Positions 1-9,772 of a DNA stretch of 64,000 bases are shown one piece after another. The stretch is from NCBI GenBank assembly GCA_037962975.1, contig JAYKXN010000292.1, positions 1-64,000 of the forward strand, in the 5' to 3' direction. Below the pieces are notes generated by a model. The model saw only the letters and a list, made by a program, of their open reading frames with translations. It searched no databases and was not told the DNA's origin. Positions within the stretch are counted from its first letter, which is position 1. The number at the start of each line of letters is the position of its first letter. This stretch comes from Clitoria ternatea. Taxonomy: Eukaryota; Streptophyta; Magnoliopsida; Fabales; Fabaceae. The position numbers and the translations under genes are program-made.

Positions 1-1821
1 TAAAGTTTTTGACATATTAAAGTAATATATAAATGATGGATTTGTAAATCAATTATAGATATAGATACGTGACTAAATATGATTCTCAGATATATCTTAA
101 TATTTCTTCACATAAGAGTTATTTTTTGTAAATACTTATTATTTGAATTGAATAATTCTAACATTCTAAAATTAGCCATCGAAATATACTTTAGCTCTTT
201 AGTGCTAAACATCAAATTTAAACTTCAATAACGAATTTTCAATATGATTGTGAGTTCAAGAATTCTTTGAAACTCCAGGAAATTTTATTTAGGAAAAACT
301 TGTTTGATGAAAACTAATAAATGAAACATTTCAAAGCTTGTGTAGTCCATTTGAATGCTAATTTTGAGCTCAAATTATGTTGAGTTATGATCTTTTAAAG
401 GTAAATATAGATATTGTTTGTTCCTTAATATATCGGTATTGACTCATCTTTGAAATCTAAAAACAAAACATATAGAATAACAACTTAATAATTTTACAAT
501 ATTATAAAATTAAAATTAAATATGGTTATGGTAATTGCTTTTATAATTATACTAGTTATACTTTTGAATTCATAATGACATAGTAGACATTATAAATATA
601 GCTAAATAGACTTAATAAGCAAATCTTAGGACAATTTCACTAAAAGAAATAATATGGTTGTATTGTAAGGCAATGTTGACCACATATGTGTAGGCTATGA
701 GGAGTGGCATCCCTATTTAATAAAAAAAAGGACTTCATTTTCTTGTTTTTGAAGAGTAATATCGAGAACCATTTTTAAAAAGTTTAATATGTACTTAATC
801 TTAATGTTTTATAAGTTTGACTTCTTCTTACACCTATTAAATGTTATTATTATATTCTTTACTCACATATACATATATATATATATACATATATATGTGA
901 GTATATTAATAATTCATTTTTAAATCAATGTTTTAAAATTTAGGGTAAAGTTTTTTCCATAATAAAGTAACATATAAATGATGGATTTGCAAATCAATTA
1001 TATACATACATACATGAATAGATATGATTCTCAGATATCTCTTAATATTTGTTCACATAATACTTGTTTTGTAAATACTTATTATTTGAATCTAATAATT
1101 CTAACATTCTAAAATTAGTCATCCAAATATACTCTAAGGTTTACCTCTTCAATGCAAAAAATCAATTCCAAACTTCAATAAGAAATTTTTAATATAATTT
1201 AGAGTTCAAGAATTCTTTGAAACCGCACGAAATTTTATTTAAGAATTACTTGTTTGATGGAAGCTAATACATTAAGTATTTTCATAGCTTGGGTAGTCCA
1301 TTTAAATGCTAATTTTGAGCTCAAATTATGTTGAGTTATAATCTTTTAAAGCTTAATTTAGATATTATTCGTTCCTTAATATGTCAGTACTGACCCATCT
1401 TTGAAATCTAAAAACAAATCATATAGAATAACAACATAATAATTTAAAATATTATAAAATTAAAATTAAAAATAGTTATGGTAATTTTTTTTATAATTTC
1501 ACTAGTTATATTTTTTAAATCATAGTGACCTAGTAGACATTAAAAATATAGCTAAATAGACTTGATAAGAAAACCTTAGGACAATTTCACTAAAAGAAAA
1601 AATATGGTTATGTTGTGAGACAATGTTGACCACGTATGTGTAGGCTATGATGAGTGACACCCCTATTTAGAGTAAAAAGGAAAGGACTTCATTTTTTTTT
1701 ATTTTTGAAGAGTAATATAGAGAACCATTTTTAAAAAGTTTAATATGTAGTTAATCTTAATGTTTTATAAGTTTGGCTTCTTCTTAAACTTGTTAAATGT
1801 TATTATTATATTCTTTGTTCA
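1..1821. repeat. Higher-order repeat copy U0 (3' end only)
   Basis: This is the tail of an older copy of the 26.9 kb higher-order repeat, made of two satellite A monomers (starts at 1 and 946). It aligns with 26902-28710 and 53822-55633. Those two agree with each other against this copy at many sites, for example gatttacaaatc there versus gatttgtaaatc here near 45, TTGTCAATAC versus TTGTAAATAC near 1070, and TTCTTTGCTC versus TTCTTTGTTC at 1811. The agreement pattern flips just after 1821, which is why the copy is ended there. Confidence 0.7.
862..901. repeat. Palindromic AT microsatellite in a satellite A monomer
   Basis: The tract begins CTCACATATA and ends TATATGTGAG. The whole 40-bp stretch is therefore an inverted repeat able to form a cruciform. 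The equivalents at about 27761-27791 and 54682-54717 keep the CTCAC...GTGAG ends but differ in the number of TA units. Other A monomers have an ordinary (TA)n(TG)n tract at this position. Confidence 0.7.
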
Positions 1822-3511
1822 TTGTGTGTACACATTAATAATTCATTTTTAAATCAATATTTTAATGTTTTGGGTAAATTTTTTGACATAGTAAAGTAAC
1901 ATATAAATGATGGATTTTCAAATCAGTTATATATACATATATCAATAGATATGATTCTCAGATATCTCTTAACATTTGTTCCATAAGACTCGTTTTGTAA
2001 ATACTTATTATTTGAATTTAATAATTCTAACATTCTAAAATTAGCCATCCAAATATACTCTAAGGCTTAGCTCTTCAACGCTAAAAATAAAATTCAAACT
2101 TCAATAACGAATTTTCAATATGATTGTGAGTTCAAGAATTCTTTGAAATCCATGGAAATTTTATTTAGGAATTATTTATTTGATGGAAACTAATAGATAA
2201 AGCATTGTCAAAGCTTGTGTAGTCCATTTAAATGCTAATTTTAAGCTCAAATTATGTGTACTTATGATCTTTAAAAGCTCAATTTAGATATTATTTATTC
2301 CTTAATATGTCGATACTAACTCATCTTTGAAGTCTAAAAACAAAACATATAGAATAACAACTTAATAATTTTAAAATATTATAAAATTAAAATTAAAAAT
2401 AATTATGGTAATTGTTTTTATAATTATACTAGTTACACTTTTGTAACAATAGTGACCTAATAGACATTATAAATTTAGCTAAATAGACTTGATAAGCAAA
2501 ACTTTGGACAATTTTACTAAGAATAATATGGTTGTGTTGTGAGGCAATGTTAACCATATATGTGTAGGGTATAATGTCTGACACCCCTATTTAGAGTAAA
2601 AAAGTAAGGACTTCATTTTCTTATTTTTGAAGAGTAATATAGAGAACCATTTTTAAAAAGTTTAATATGTAGTTAATCTTAATGGTTTATACATTTGACT
2701 TCTTCTTAAACCTAATATATGTTATTATTATGTTCTTTACTCATATATATATATATATATGTATGTACACATTAATAATTTTTTTAAAATCAATGTTTTA
2801 AAATTTAGGGTAAAGTTTTTGACATAGTAAAGTAACAAATAAATGATGGATTTGCAAATCAATTATATATATAGATACATGACTAGATATGATTCTCAGA
2901 TATTTCTTAATATTTTTCTCATAAGACTTGTTTTGTAAATACTTATTATTTGAATTTAATAATTCTAACATTCTAAAATTAGCCATCCAAATATACTCTA
3001 AGACTTAGCTCTTCAATGCTAAAAATTAAATTCAAACTTCAACAATGATTTTTCAATATTATTGTGAGTTCAAGAATTGTTTGAAACACCTGGAAATTTT
3101 ATTGAGGAATTACTTATTTGATGGAAACTAATAGATAAAGCATTTTCAAAGCTTGTGTAGTCCATTTAAATGCTAATTTTGAGCTCAAATTATGTTGAGT
3201 TATGATCTTTTAAGGCTCAATTTAGATATTGTTTGTTCCTTCATATGTCGGTAGTGACTCATATTGGAAATCTAAAAATGAAACATATAGACTATCAACT
3301 TAATAATTTTTAAAATATTATAAAATTACAATTAAAAATAGTGATGGTAATTGTTTTTATAATTATACTAGTTATATTTTTGAAATCATAGTGGCCCAAT
3401 AGACATTATAAATTTAGCTAAATAGACTTGATAAGCAAACCTTAGGACAATTTCACTAAAAGAAAAAAATATGGTTATGTTGTGAGGCAATGTTGACAAC
3501 ATATGTGTAGG

Positions 3512-3524
3512 CACTATAAGAAAT
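3512..3524 (+). repeat. CACTA left terminal inverted repeat, copy 1
   Basis: CACTATAAGAAAT, directly preceded by the AGG target duplication. It pairs with 6670-6682 with two differences in 13 positions. The subterminal stretch to about 3640 has scattered GCGGTTT, ACCACAAG and TGCCGTTA units. Confidence 0.9.
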
Positions 3525-3639
3525 ATTCAGTTTTATGGCGGTTTATTAGTAGGGGTTACTTAGAACTACCACAAGTAAGCACATTATTGAATTGGATGAA
3601 GAAAGTTAACAGCGATTCTGTAACTGCCGTTAATTTCCC

Positions 3640-4140
3640 ATTAAATGGGCACGTGCAGGTCACGTGGTCTTTTTCCCTCCCATCATGGTTCTTTTATTTT
3701 CATTTCCCTCTTCTCCTAAATCCCTAACCCTTAATTTTTCCCATTTCCCTCTTATCTACCGCGTATCTCACTCTCTGTTCAGCACCTTTTCACTCTCTTC
3801 CTCTCATCTCTTAATCCTTTCTCCCCATCGTGCCTTTGTTCACATGTACCTTCTTATAGTCCTTGTCGTACCTCCACTCGCTGCGCGACTGTGCCACCAT
3901 GGAAGAGTCCCAATGGTGAACCATCATGCCTTCAAACCACCACGCGTCTCATCTTCTCACTGTGACTAGCGTTCCACTGTAGCACCACTTCACTGTTACC
4001 ATTGCCTCTAAAATTTGAAGCTTCAACATTTTTGCTTCTTCCATTTCACACTGAGTTTTATAAGGTTTTAATTTCTCATTTTGTTATTACTTATTTTTCT
4101 GCTTCTGAAGTTTCTATATAGTTTCTGGGTTAGTCTTTCT
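3640..4140 (+). promoter_or_regulatory. Promoter/5'-UTR-like segment inside the CACTA element, copy 1
   Basis: Two CACGTG G-box cores lie at 3650-3655 and 3661-3666, spaced 11 bp, about one helical turn. Next come a pyrimidine-rich tract (about 3668-3830, many CTTCTC/TCCCTC runs) and a telo-box-like ATCCCTAACCC at about 3720. GCCACCATGG at about 3894 looks like a start-codon context but opens only a six-codon frame. GTTTTAATTTCTC at about 4064 and TTTGTTGCAG at about 4141 would fit a 5'-UTR intron. This resembles the 5' end of a plant gene. Whether it comes from the same gene as the downstream exons is not shown. Confidence 0.4.
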
Positions 4141-4719
4141 TTTGTTGCAGTGATTTATGATTTTTGGGTTCTATTTTTGCTTCTGTTTATGCACTTTTAC
4201 AGTTTCTGTTTATGTGCTTTTACAGTATAAAAGAAAATCATGATTTCCTTCTGTCCAACAGTCTTCGCTGCTCTATTTTTTGTTCTACCATCATATGCTT
4301 GATTTAGCATTTATCATTGGTTTTGGCTGGCTGCTCACCATATTGTAGAAGGATCCATATTTCTATTAAAGTTACTATTGTGAAACTGGATTAGTGTATC
4401 AATCTTTTTTTTTTTGTTATGTTTGATGGATTTAGATCATTGAAAGCATTTGGATCGACAAATTTTTCCATGATTCCTAATGGTAGTTCCCTTGGATTCA
4501 TGGTTACATCCTTTATTTGGTGTTTGTTCGAGCATGAAGATATGGTGTTTGATAACAGTTCTATGATGATTCATTGGTTCTGGTTCAGTTTTAGACTTTG
4601 TTTTTAGCCTATATTTTTCTTGAACACCAACTGTTTTGTGAAATGCCTTTTTGTTGTTTTGCTTCTAATTTTGTTTTCTCTTATTTTATCCCAGCATCAG
4701 TTTTGTTCAATGTTGATGG
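4141..4719 (+). other. Unrecognised CACTA interior between promoter-like segment and V-ATPase exons
   Basis: This stretch is T-rich and intron-like in composition, ending in a polypyrimidine tract and CCCAG at about 4694. Short frames such as the one starting MFDGFRSLKAFGS (4419-4607) show no family resemblance that I can name. In U3 the equivalent frame is longer because one stop differs. I read it as intron or untranslated sequence carried with the captured gene. Confidence 0.5.
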
Positions 4720-5600
4720 CAGAAACTTAGAGATATATTAAAAATGGCTTTTGGTGGATGCTATGTTGTTTTGATGATGACACTCTTCTCAATCTATACG
4801 GGGTTCATATATAATGAATTCTTCTCTGTTCCATTTGAACTGTTTGGACCATCAGCCTATGGATGTCGTGATACTTCATGCAGGTGGTTACTAATATAAT
4901 TTATTCAAAGTATTGATTGTCTTTTATGCTTGCTGGTCACCTTATATATGTGCGTAATATTTATTATTTCATCCTTAGGGATGCTTCCACCATAGGCTTA
5001 ATAAAAGTACGTGACGCTTACCCGTTTGGTGTGGATCCTAAATGGTATGGTACTCGGAGTGAACTGCCATTTCTTAACTCCTTAAAGATGAAGATGTCAA
5101 TTCTACTAGGAGTATCTCAAATGAATCTTAGAATTATAATGAGTTACTACAATGCAAAATACTTTGAAAACAACAGAAATGTATGGTAATAGCAAAAGTA
5201 CAACATTAGTTGAATGTGGTCTGTGGTTTGTTGTTTATAGTGTTCACTATTCATTGTATGCTTTTCTAATGTTGCTTCAGGTACCAATTTGTTCCCCAGA
5301 TGAAGTGGTGCACTAGATCAAAGGCTGACCTGTATCATGTGATGATATACATGTTCCTAAGTCCAACTGATGATTTAGGTGAAAACCAGCTTTTTGTTGG
5401 CCAACAGTTCCTTTAAGTAAGAAATTTCAACTTTGATTTGGATCCATTTTTCTATTTAAAAATACTGAACAGAAGCCATATCACATCTGAACTCTCCACT
5501 GTTTCATTGTTGTTAGGTCGTGTTACTACTGTTGGCACTTGTTGTTGTACCATGGATGTTATTACCAAAGCCCTTTCTGTTGAAGAAGCAACATCGAGAA
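4720..5600 (+). pseudogene. V-type H+-ATPase subunit a (VHA-a) gene fragment captured by CACTA, copy 1
   Basis: The intact protein is the ~100-kDa membrane subunit of the V0 sector that forms the proton path in vacuolar and Golgi membranes. Only four middle exons are here. Exon a (4720-4883) encodes QKLRDILKMAFGGCYVV and FSIYTGFIYNEFFSVPFELF. Exon b (4979-5185) encodes VRDAYPFGVDPKWYGTRSEL and SLKMKMSILLGVSQMN. Exon c (5281-5416) encodes YQFVPQM and ADLYHVMIYMFLSPTDDLG. Exon d (5517 to about 5600) encodes VVPWMLLPKPFLLKKQH. Introns 4884-4978 and 5186-5280 are both 95 bp with GT-AG ends; 5417-5516 is also GT-AG. Relative to the family as I know it, about 16 residues are missing in frame between VPQM and KWCT, and a TAA stop sits at 5414-5416 at the end of exon c. 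The N-terminal cytoplasmic half and most of the C-terminal membrane domain are absent, so this cannot be a working subunit. Confidence 0.9.
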
Positions 5601-6086
5601 TTATACTCTAAAATATCATTTTTATCTTTTTGGCTTCTATTCATTTTCATTAAATTCCCTCCTAATTTGTATTACTATTATGGGCCCTCAGGTAAGTAGT
5701 TAAAAGGGTCCGATACTTGCTATTATGTGAATTTTGGTTTCAATTAATTAAAACGCAATATGGATATGGGCATGTTGTTTCTCCTCTTCAAGTAGGTGAT
5801 GTCTGAGTTTGATAAAGAATGTTCTCTAATAAATTTGTTATTCTATGGATGACTCTTTGAAGTAGTTTTTTTAGGCAAGAAGAACCCATACATGAGTGAA
5901 ATTAAAGTAATGATAATGTACAATTTTAATCATTACACATTTAATTAGTAGGAACTCATAAAAGGGTAAAAACTTATGTGCAGCAATATATATTACATAA
6001 ATGATAATTCAGACAAGAGGAGTTGGACTTCCATATTTGGAGCATATTGCATATTTGGAATTTAGTTTTTATTTAAAACATCAATC

Positions 6087-6117
<31 letters not shown>

Positions 6118-6510
6118 TACTTTAGTTTATTTATTTATTTTCAAAGATATGCACTAGAGAGAAAGAATTATAGTATTTGAGTAAAAGTTTATTAGCATTT
6201 TTTTCTACTTCATTCCATATTAAAAGTTTAAGGATACCATTGGCAATTCTATAATTTTTCTGAGTTGGTTGTCAAAATATAGAGATACACATAAGATTTT
6301 AGTATATTACAGATATTTGTATATATCTTGCATGACATTACCATTTTACAAAAAGACCAATTAAAATAAAAAGGAGACATTTGTATACATCTTGCATGAA
6401 TTGATGATATGAATTTCTATTCTTCTCACTTCATGAATTGATGGCCCTTATTTGTGGCATTTAAGAATGGTTAATATATATATTAATTTTTTTTTACTTT
6501 AGTTAATAGA
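5601..6510 (+). other. AT-rich CACTA interior without recognisable content, copy 1
   Basis: After the last V-ATPase exon the similarity stops. The rest is AT-rich, probably intron or filler, with a (TA)n tract at about 6089-6117 that is shorter in copy 2. I see no transposase, no domain motif and no RNA gene. Confidence 0.6.
6089..6117. repeat. (TA)n microsatellite inside CACTA copy 1
   Basis: A pure TA run between CTTCA and TTACTTTAG. The counterpart near 33010-33035 is four bases shorter and accounts for the size difference between the two complete elements. Confidence 0.85.
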
Positions 6511-6669
6511 TTAGTGGCGGTTTCTGTTGGAATACTGGTGGGTTAAAAAACCGATGTTAAAATTATTCCTGGCAGGATGTTTAGCGGTAGTTTTACAACC
6601 GCCGATAATTATTTTGGTTGCGGTTAAAACTGCTGCTAGTGCACGTTTAAAACCGCCACTAATTCCTGG
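6511..6669 (+). repeat. CACTA right subterminal repeats, copy 1
   Basis: This holds repeated short motifs in both orientations: GTGGCGGTTT at about 6515, AGCGGTAGTTTT and ACAACCGCCG at about 6580-6605, GCGGTTAAAACTGC at about 6620, and AAAACCGCCACTA at about 6650. Such arrays are the usual binding region for the CACTA transposase accessory protein. The local GC content is well above that of the surrounding satellite. Confidence 0.8.
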
Positions 6670-6682
6670 TTTTCTTGTAGTG
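6670..6682 (-). repeat. CACTA right terminal inverted repeat, copy 1
   Basis: TTTTCTTGTAGTG, the inverse of CACTACAAGAAAA, followed at once by the AGG target duplication and then by resumed satellite A sequence. Confidence 0.92.
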
Positions 6683-7803
6683 AGGCTATGATGAGTGACA
6701 CCCCTATTTAGAGTAAAAAAGAAAGGACTTCATTTTCTTATTTTTGAAGAGTAATATAGAGAACCATTTTTAAAAAGTTTAATACGTAGTTAATCTTAAT
6801 GTTTTATAAGTTTGGCTTTTTCTTAAACCTATTAAATGTTATTATTATGTTCTTTACTCGTGTGTATATATATATATATATATATATATTTATGTGTATG
6901 CACATTAATAATTCATTTTCAAATCCATATTTTAAAATTTAGGGTAAAGTTTTTGACATAGTAAAGTAACATATAAATGATGGATTTGTAAATCAATTAT
7001 ACATATACATACATAAAGAGATATGATTCTCAAATATCTCTTAATATTTGTTCATATAAGACTCATTTTTAAATACTTATTATTTAAATTTAATAATTCT
7101 AACATTCTAAAATTAGCCATCCAAATATTGTCTAAGGCTTAGCTCTTCAATGCTAAAAATAAAATTCAAACTTAATGAAGTTTCAATATGCTTGTGAGTT
7201 CAAGTATTCTTTGAAACCCCTGAAAATTTTATTTAGGAATTAATTATATGATGGAAACTAATAGATAAAGCATTTTTTAAGCTTGTATAGTCCATTTAAA
7301 TGTTAATTTTGAGCTCAAATTATGTTGAGTTATGATCCTTTAAAGCTCAATTTGGATATTATTTGTTCATTAATATGCCGGTACTGACACATCTTTGAAA
7401 TCTAAAAACAAAACATATAGAATAATAACTTTATAATTTTAAAATATTATAAAATTAAAAATGGTTATGGTAATTGTTTTTATAATTTTACTACTTACAT
7501 TTTTGAAATCATAGTGACCTTGTAGACATTATAAATATAGCTAAATAGACTTGATAAGTAAATCTTAGAATAATTTAACTAAAAGAAAAATATGGTTATG
7601 TTGTAAGGCAATGTAGACCACATGTGTGTAGGCTATGATGAGTAACACCCTTATTTATAGTAAAATAGAAAGGACTTTATTTTCTTGTTTTTGAAGAGTA
7701 TAATAGGGAACCATTTTTAAAAAGTTTAATATGTACTTAATCTTAATGTTTTATAAGTATGGCTTCTTCTTAAGCCTATTAAAAGTTATTATTATGTTCT
7801 TTA

Positions 7804-7806
<3 letters not shown>

Positions 7807-7841
<35 letters not shown>
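7807..7841. repeat. (TA)n microsatellite within satellite A
   Basis: This is an uninterrupted TA run of about 35 bp followed by GTTTGTATGC. The equivalent in U2 (about 34730-34755) is shorter, so the tract mutates faster than its surroundings. Confidence 0.9.
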
Positions 7842-7843
<2 letters not shown>

Positions 7844-8831
7844 TGTATGCACATTAATAATTCATTTTAAATTAATATTTTAAAATTTAGGGTAAAGTTT
7901 TTGACATAGTAAAGTAACATAAAAATAATTGATTTACAAATCAATTATACATATACATACATGAATAGATATGATTCTTAGATATCTCTAAATATTTGTT
8001 CACATAAGACTCGTTTTGTAAATACTTATTATTTGAATTCTAACATTCTAAAATTAGTCATCCAAATATACTATAAGGTTTAGCTCTTCAATGCTAAAAA
8101 TTAAATTCAAACTTCAATAAGAAATTGTCAATATGATTGTGAGTTAAAGAATTCTTTGAAACCCCAAAAAAGTTTATTTAGGAATAACTTGTTTGATGAA
8201 AACTAATACGTGAAGCATTTTCAAAGCTTGTGTAGTCCATTTAAATGCTAATATTGAGCTCAAATTATGTTCATTTATGATCTTTTAAAGCTTAATTTAG
8301 ATATTGTTTGTTCCTTAATATGTCGGTATTGACCCATCTTTGAAATCTAAAAACAAATCATATAGAATAACAACTTAATAATTTTAAAATATTATAAAAT
8401 TAAAATTAAAATAGTTATGGTAATTGTTTTTATAATTTTACTAGTTGCATTTTTGAAATCATAGTGACCTAATATACATTATAAATATAGCTAAATAGAC
8501 TTGATAAGCAAACCTTAGGACAATTTCACTTAAAGCAAAAATATGGTTGTGTTGTGAGGCAATGTTGACCACGTATGTGTGGCATATGATGAGTGACACC
8601 CCTATTTAGAGTAAAAAAGAAAGGACTTCATTTTCTTGTTTTTGAAGAGTAATATAGAGAACCAGTTTTAAAAAGTTTAATATGTAGTTAATCTTAAACT
8701 TTTATAAGTTTGGCTTCTTCTTAAGCCTATTAAATGTTATTATTATATTCTTTACTTATATATATATATATAATATTTGTGTGTGTACACATTAATATTC
8801 CATTTTTAAATCAATATTTTAAAATTTAGGG

Positions 8832-9772
8832 TAAAGTTTTTGACATAGTAAAGTAACATATAAATGATGGATTTGCAAATCAATTATACATATACATACA
8901 TGGATAGATATGATTCTCAAAAATCTCTTAATACTTGTTCACATAAGACTAATTTTGTAAATACTTATTATTTGAATCTAATAATTCTAACATTCTAAAA
9001 TTAGCCATCCAAATATACTCTAAGGTTTAACTCTTCAATGCTAAAAATCAAATTAAAACTTCAATAAGAAATTTTCAATATGATTATAAGTTCAAGAATT
9101 CTTTGAAACACCAGAAAATTTTATTTAGGAATAACGTATTTGATGGAAACTAATACGTGAAGAATTTTTAAAGCTTGTGTAGTCCATTTAAATGCTAATA
9201 TTGAGCTCAAATTATGTTGAGTTATGATCTTTTAAAGCTTAATTTAGATATTGTTTGTTCCTTAATATGTCGGTACTGACCCATCTTTTAAATCTAAAAA
9301 TAAACCATATAGAATAACAACTTAATAATTTTAAAATATTATAAAATTAAAAATATGTATGGTAATTGTTTTTATATTTGTACTAGTTACATTTTTGAAA
9401 TCATAGTGACCTAATAGATATTATAAATATAGCTAAATAGACATGATAAACAAACCTTAGGACAATTTCACTAAAAGGAAAAGTATGGTTGTGTTGTGAT
9501 GCAATGTTGACCACGTATGTGTAGGATATGATGAGTGACACCCCTATTTAGAGTAAAAAAGAGAGGACTTCATTTTCTTATTTTTGAAGAGTAATATAGA
9601 GAACCATTTTTAAAAAGTTTAATATGTAGTTAATCTTAAAGTTTTATAAGTTTGACTTCTTCTTAAACCTATTAAATGTTATTATTATGTTCTTTACCCT
9701 TATATATATATATATATTTGTGTGTGTATAGATTAATAATTCATTTTTAAATCATTATTCTAAAATTTAGGG
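8832..9772 (+). repeat. Representative full satellite A monomer (941 bp)
   Basis: This is a typical complete unit. It shows the start motif TAAAGTTTTTGACATAG, the palindrome GATTTGCAAATC, conserved blocks such as TAATTCTAACATTCTAAAAT, the palindromic GAGCTC core (here in ATTGAGCTCAAAT), ACTAGTTACATTTTTG, the block GATGAGTGACACCCCTATTT that follows the CACTA target site, and (TA)n before TTTGTGTGTG. It has no coding potential. Confidence 0.85.

Larger units (their letters stand above)
1..3511 (+). repeat. Satellite A tandem array, block 1
   Basis: These are tandem monomers of about 930-950 bp. Unit starts, taken at the motif TAAAGTTTTTGACATAG, are at 1, 946, 1875 and 2811. The last monomer is interrupted at 3512 by the CACTA element. 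Each unit has a palindrome GATTTGCAAATC about 40 bp in, a second palindrome TTTGAGCTCAAA about 315 bp in, and a (TA)n(TG)n tract about 850 bp in. Short open frames here recur in every copy and have no recognisable protein content. Confidence 0.93.
3512..6682 (+). mobile_element. Non-autonomous CACTA (En/Spm-type) transposon with captured gene fragment, copy 1
   Basis: This is a 3171-bp DNA transposon in a satellite A monomer. The left end reads CACTATAAGAAAT and the right end is the inverse of CACTACAAGAAAA. A 3-bp target duplication AGG lies at 3509-3511 and 6683-6685. Uninterrupted A monomers, for example near 11395, show the empty site GTGTAGGCTATGATG. Subterminal copies of GGCGGTTT/AACCGCC motifs sit at both ends, as is usual for the CACTA superfamily. 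No transposase was seen, so it would have moved in trans. The interior holds a promoter/5'-UTR-like segment and a multi-exon V-ATPase subunit a fragment. Orientation is given as the strand of the captured gene. The same insertion in U1, U2 and U3 shows it landed before the large unit was amplified. Confidence 0.93.

Noticed and set aside
2798..2986. 62-codon minus-strand frame in satellite A (also at 29719 and 55716)
   Set aside because: Part of a tandem monomer, disrupted in most other units, composition-driven.
4720..5600. Functional V-ATPase subunit gene
   Set aside because: Only the middle of the protein is present, with an in-frame internal deletion and a stop, inside a transposon.
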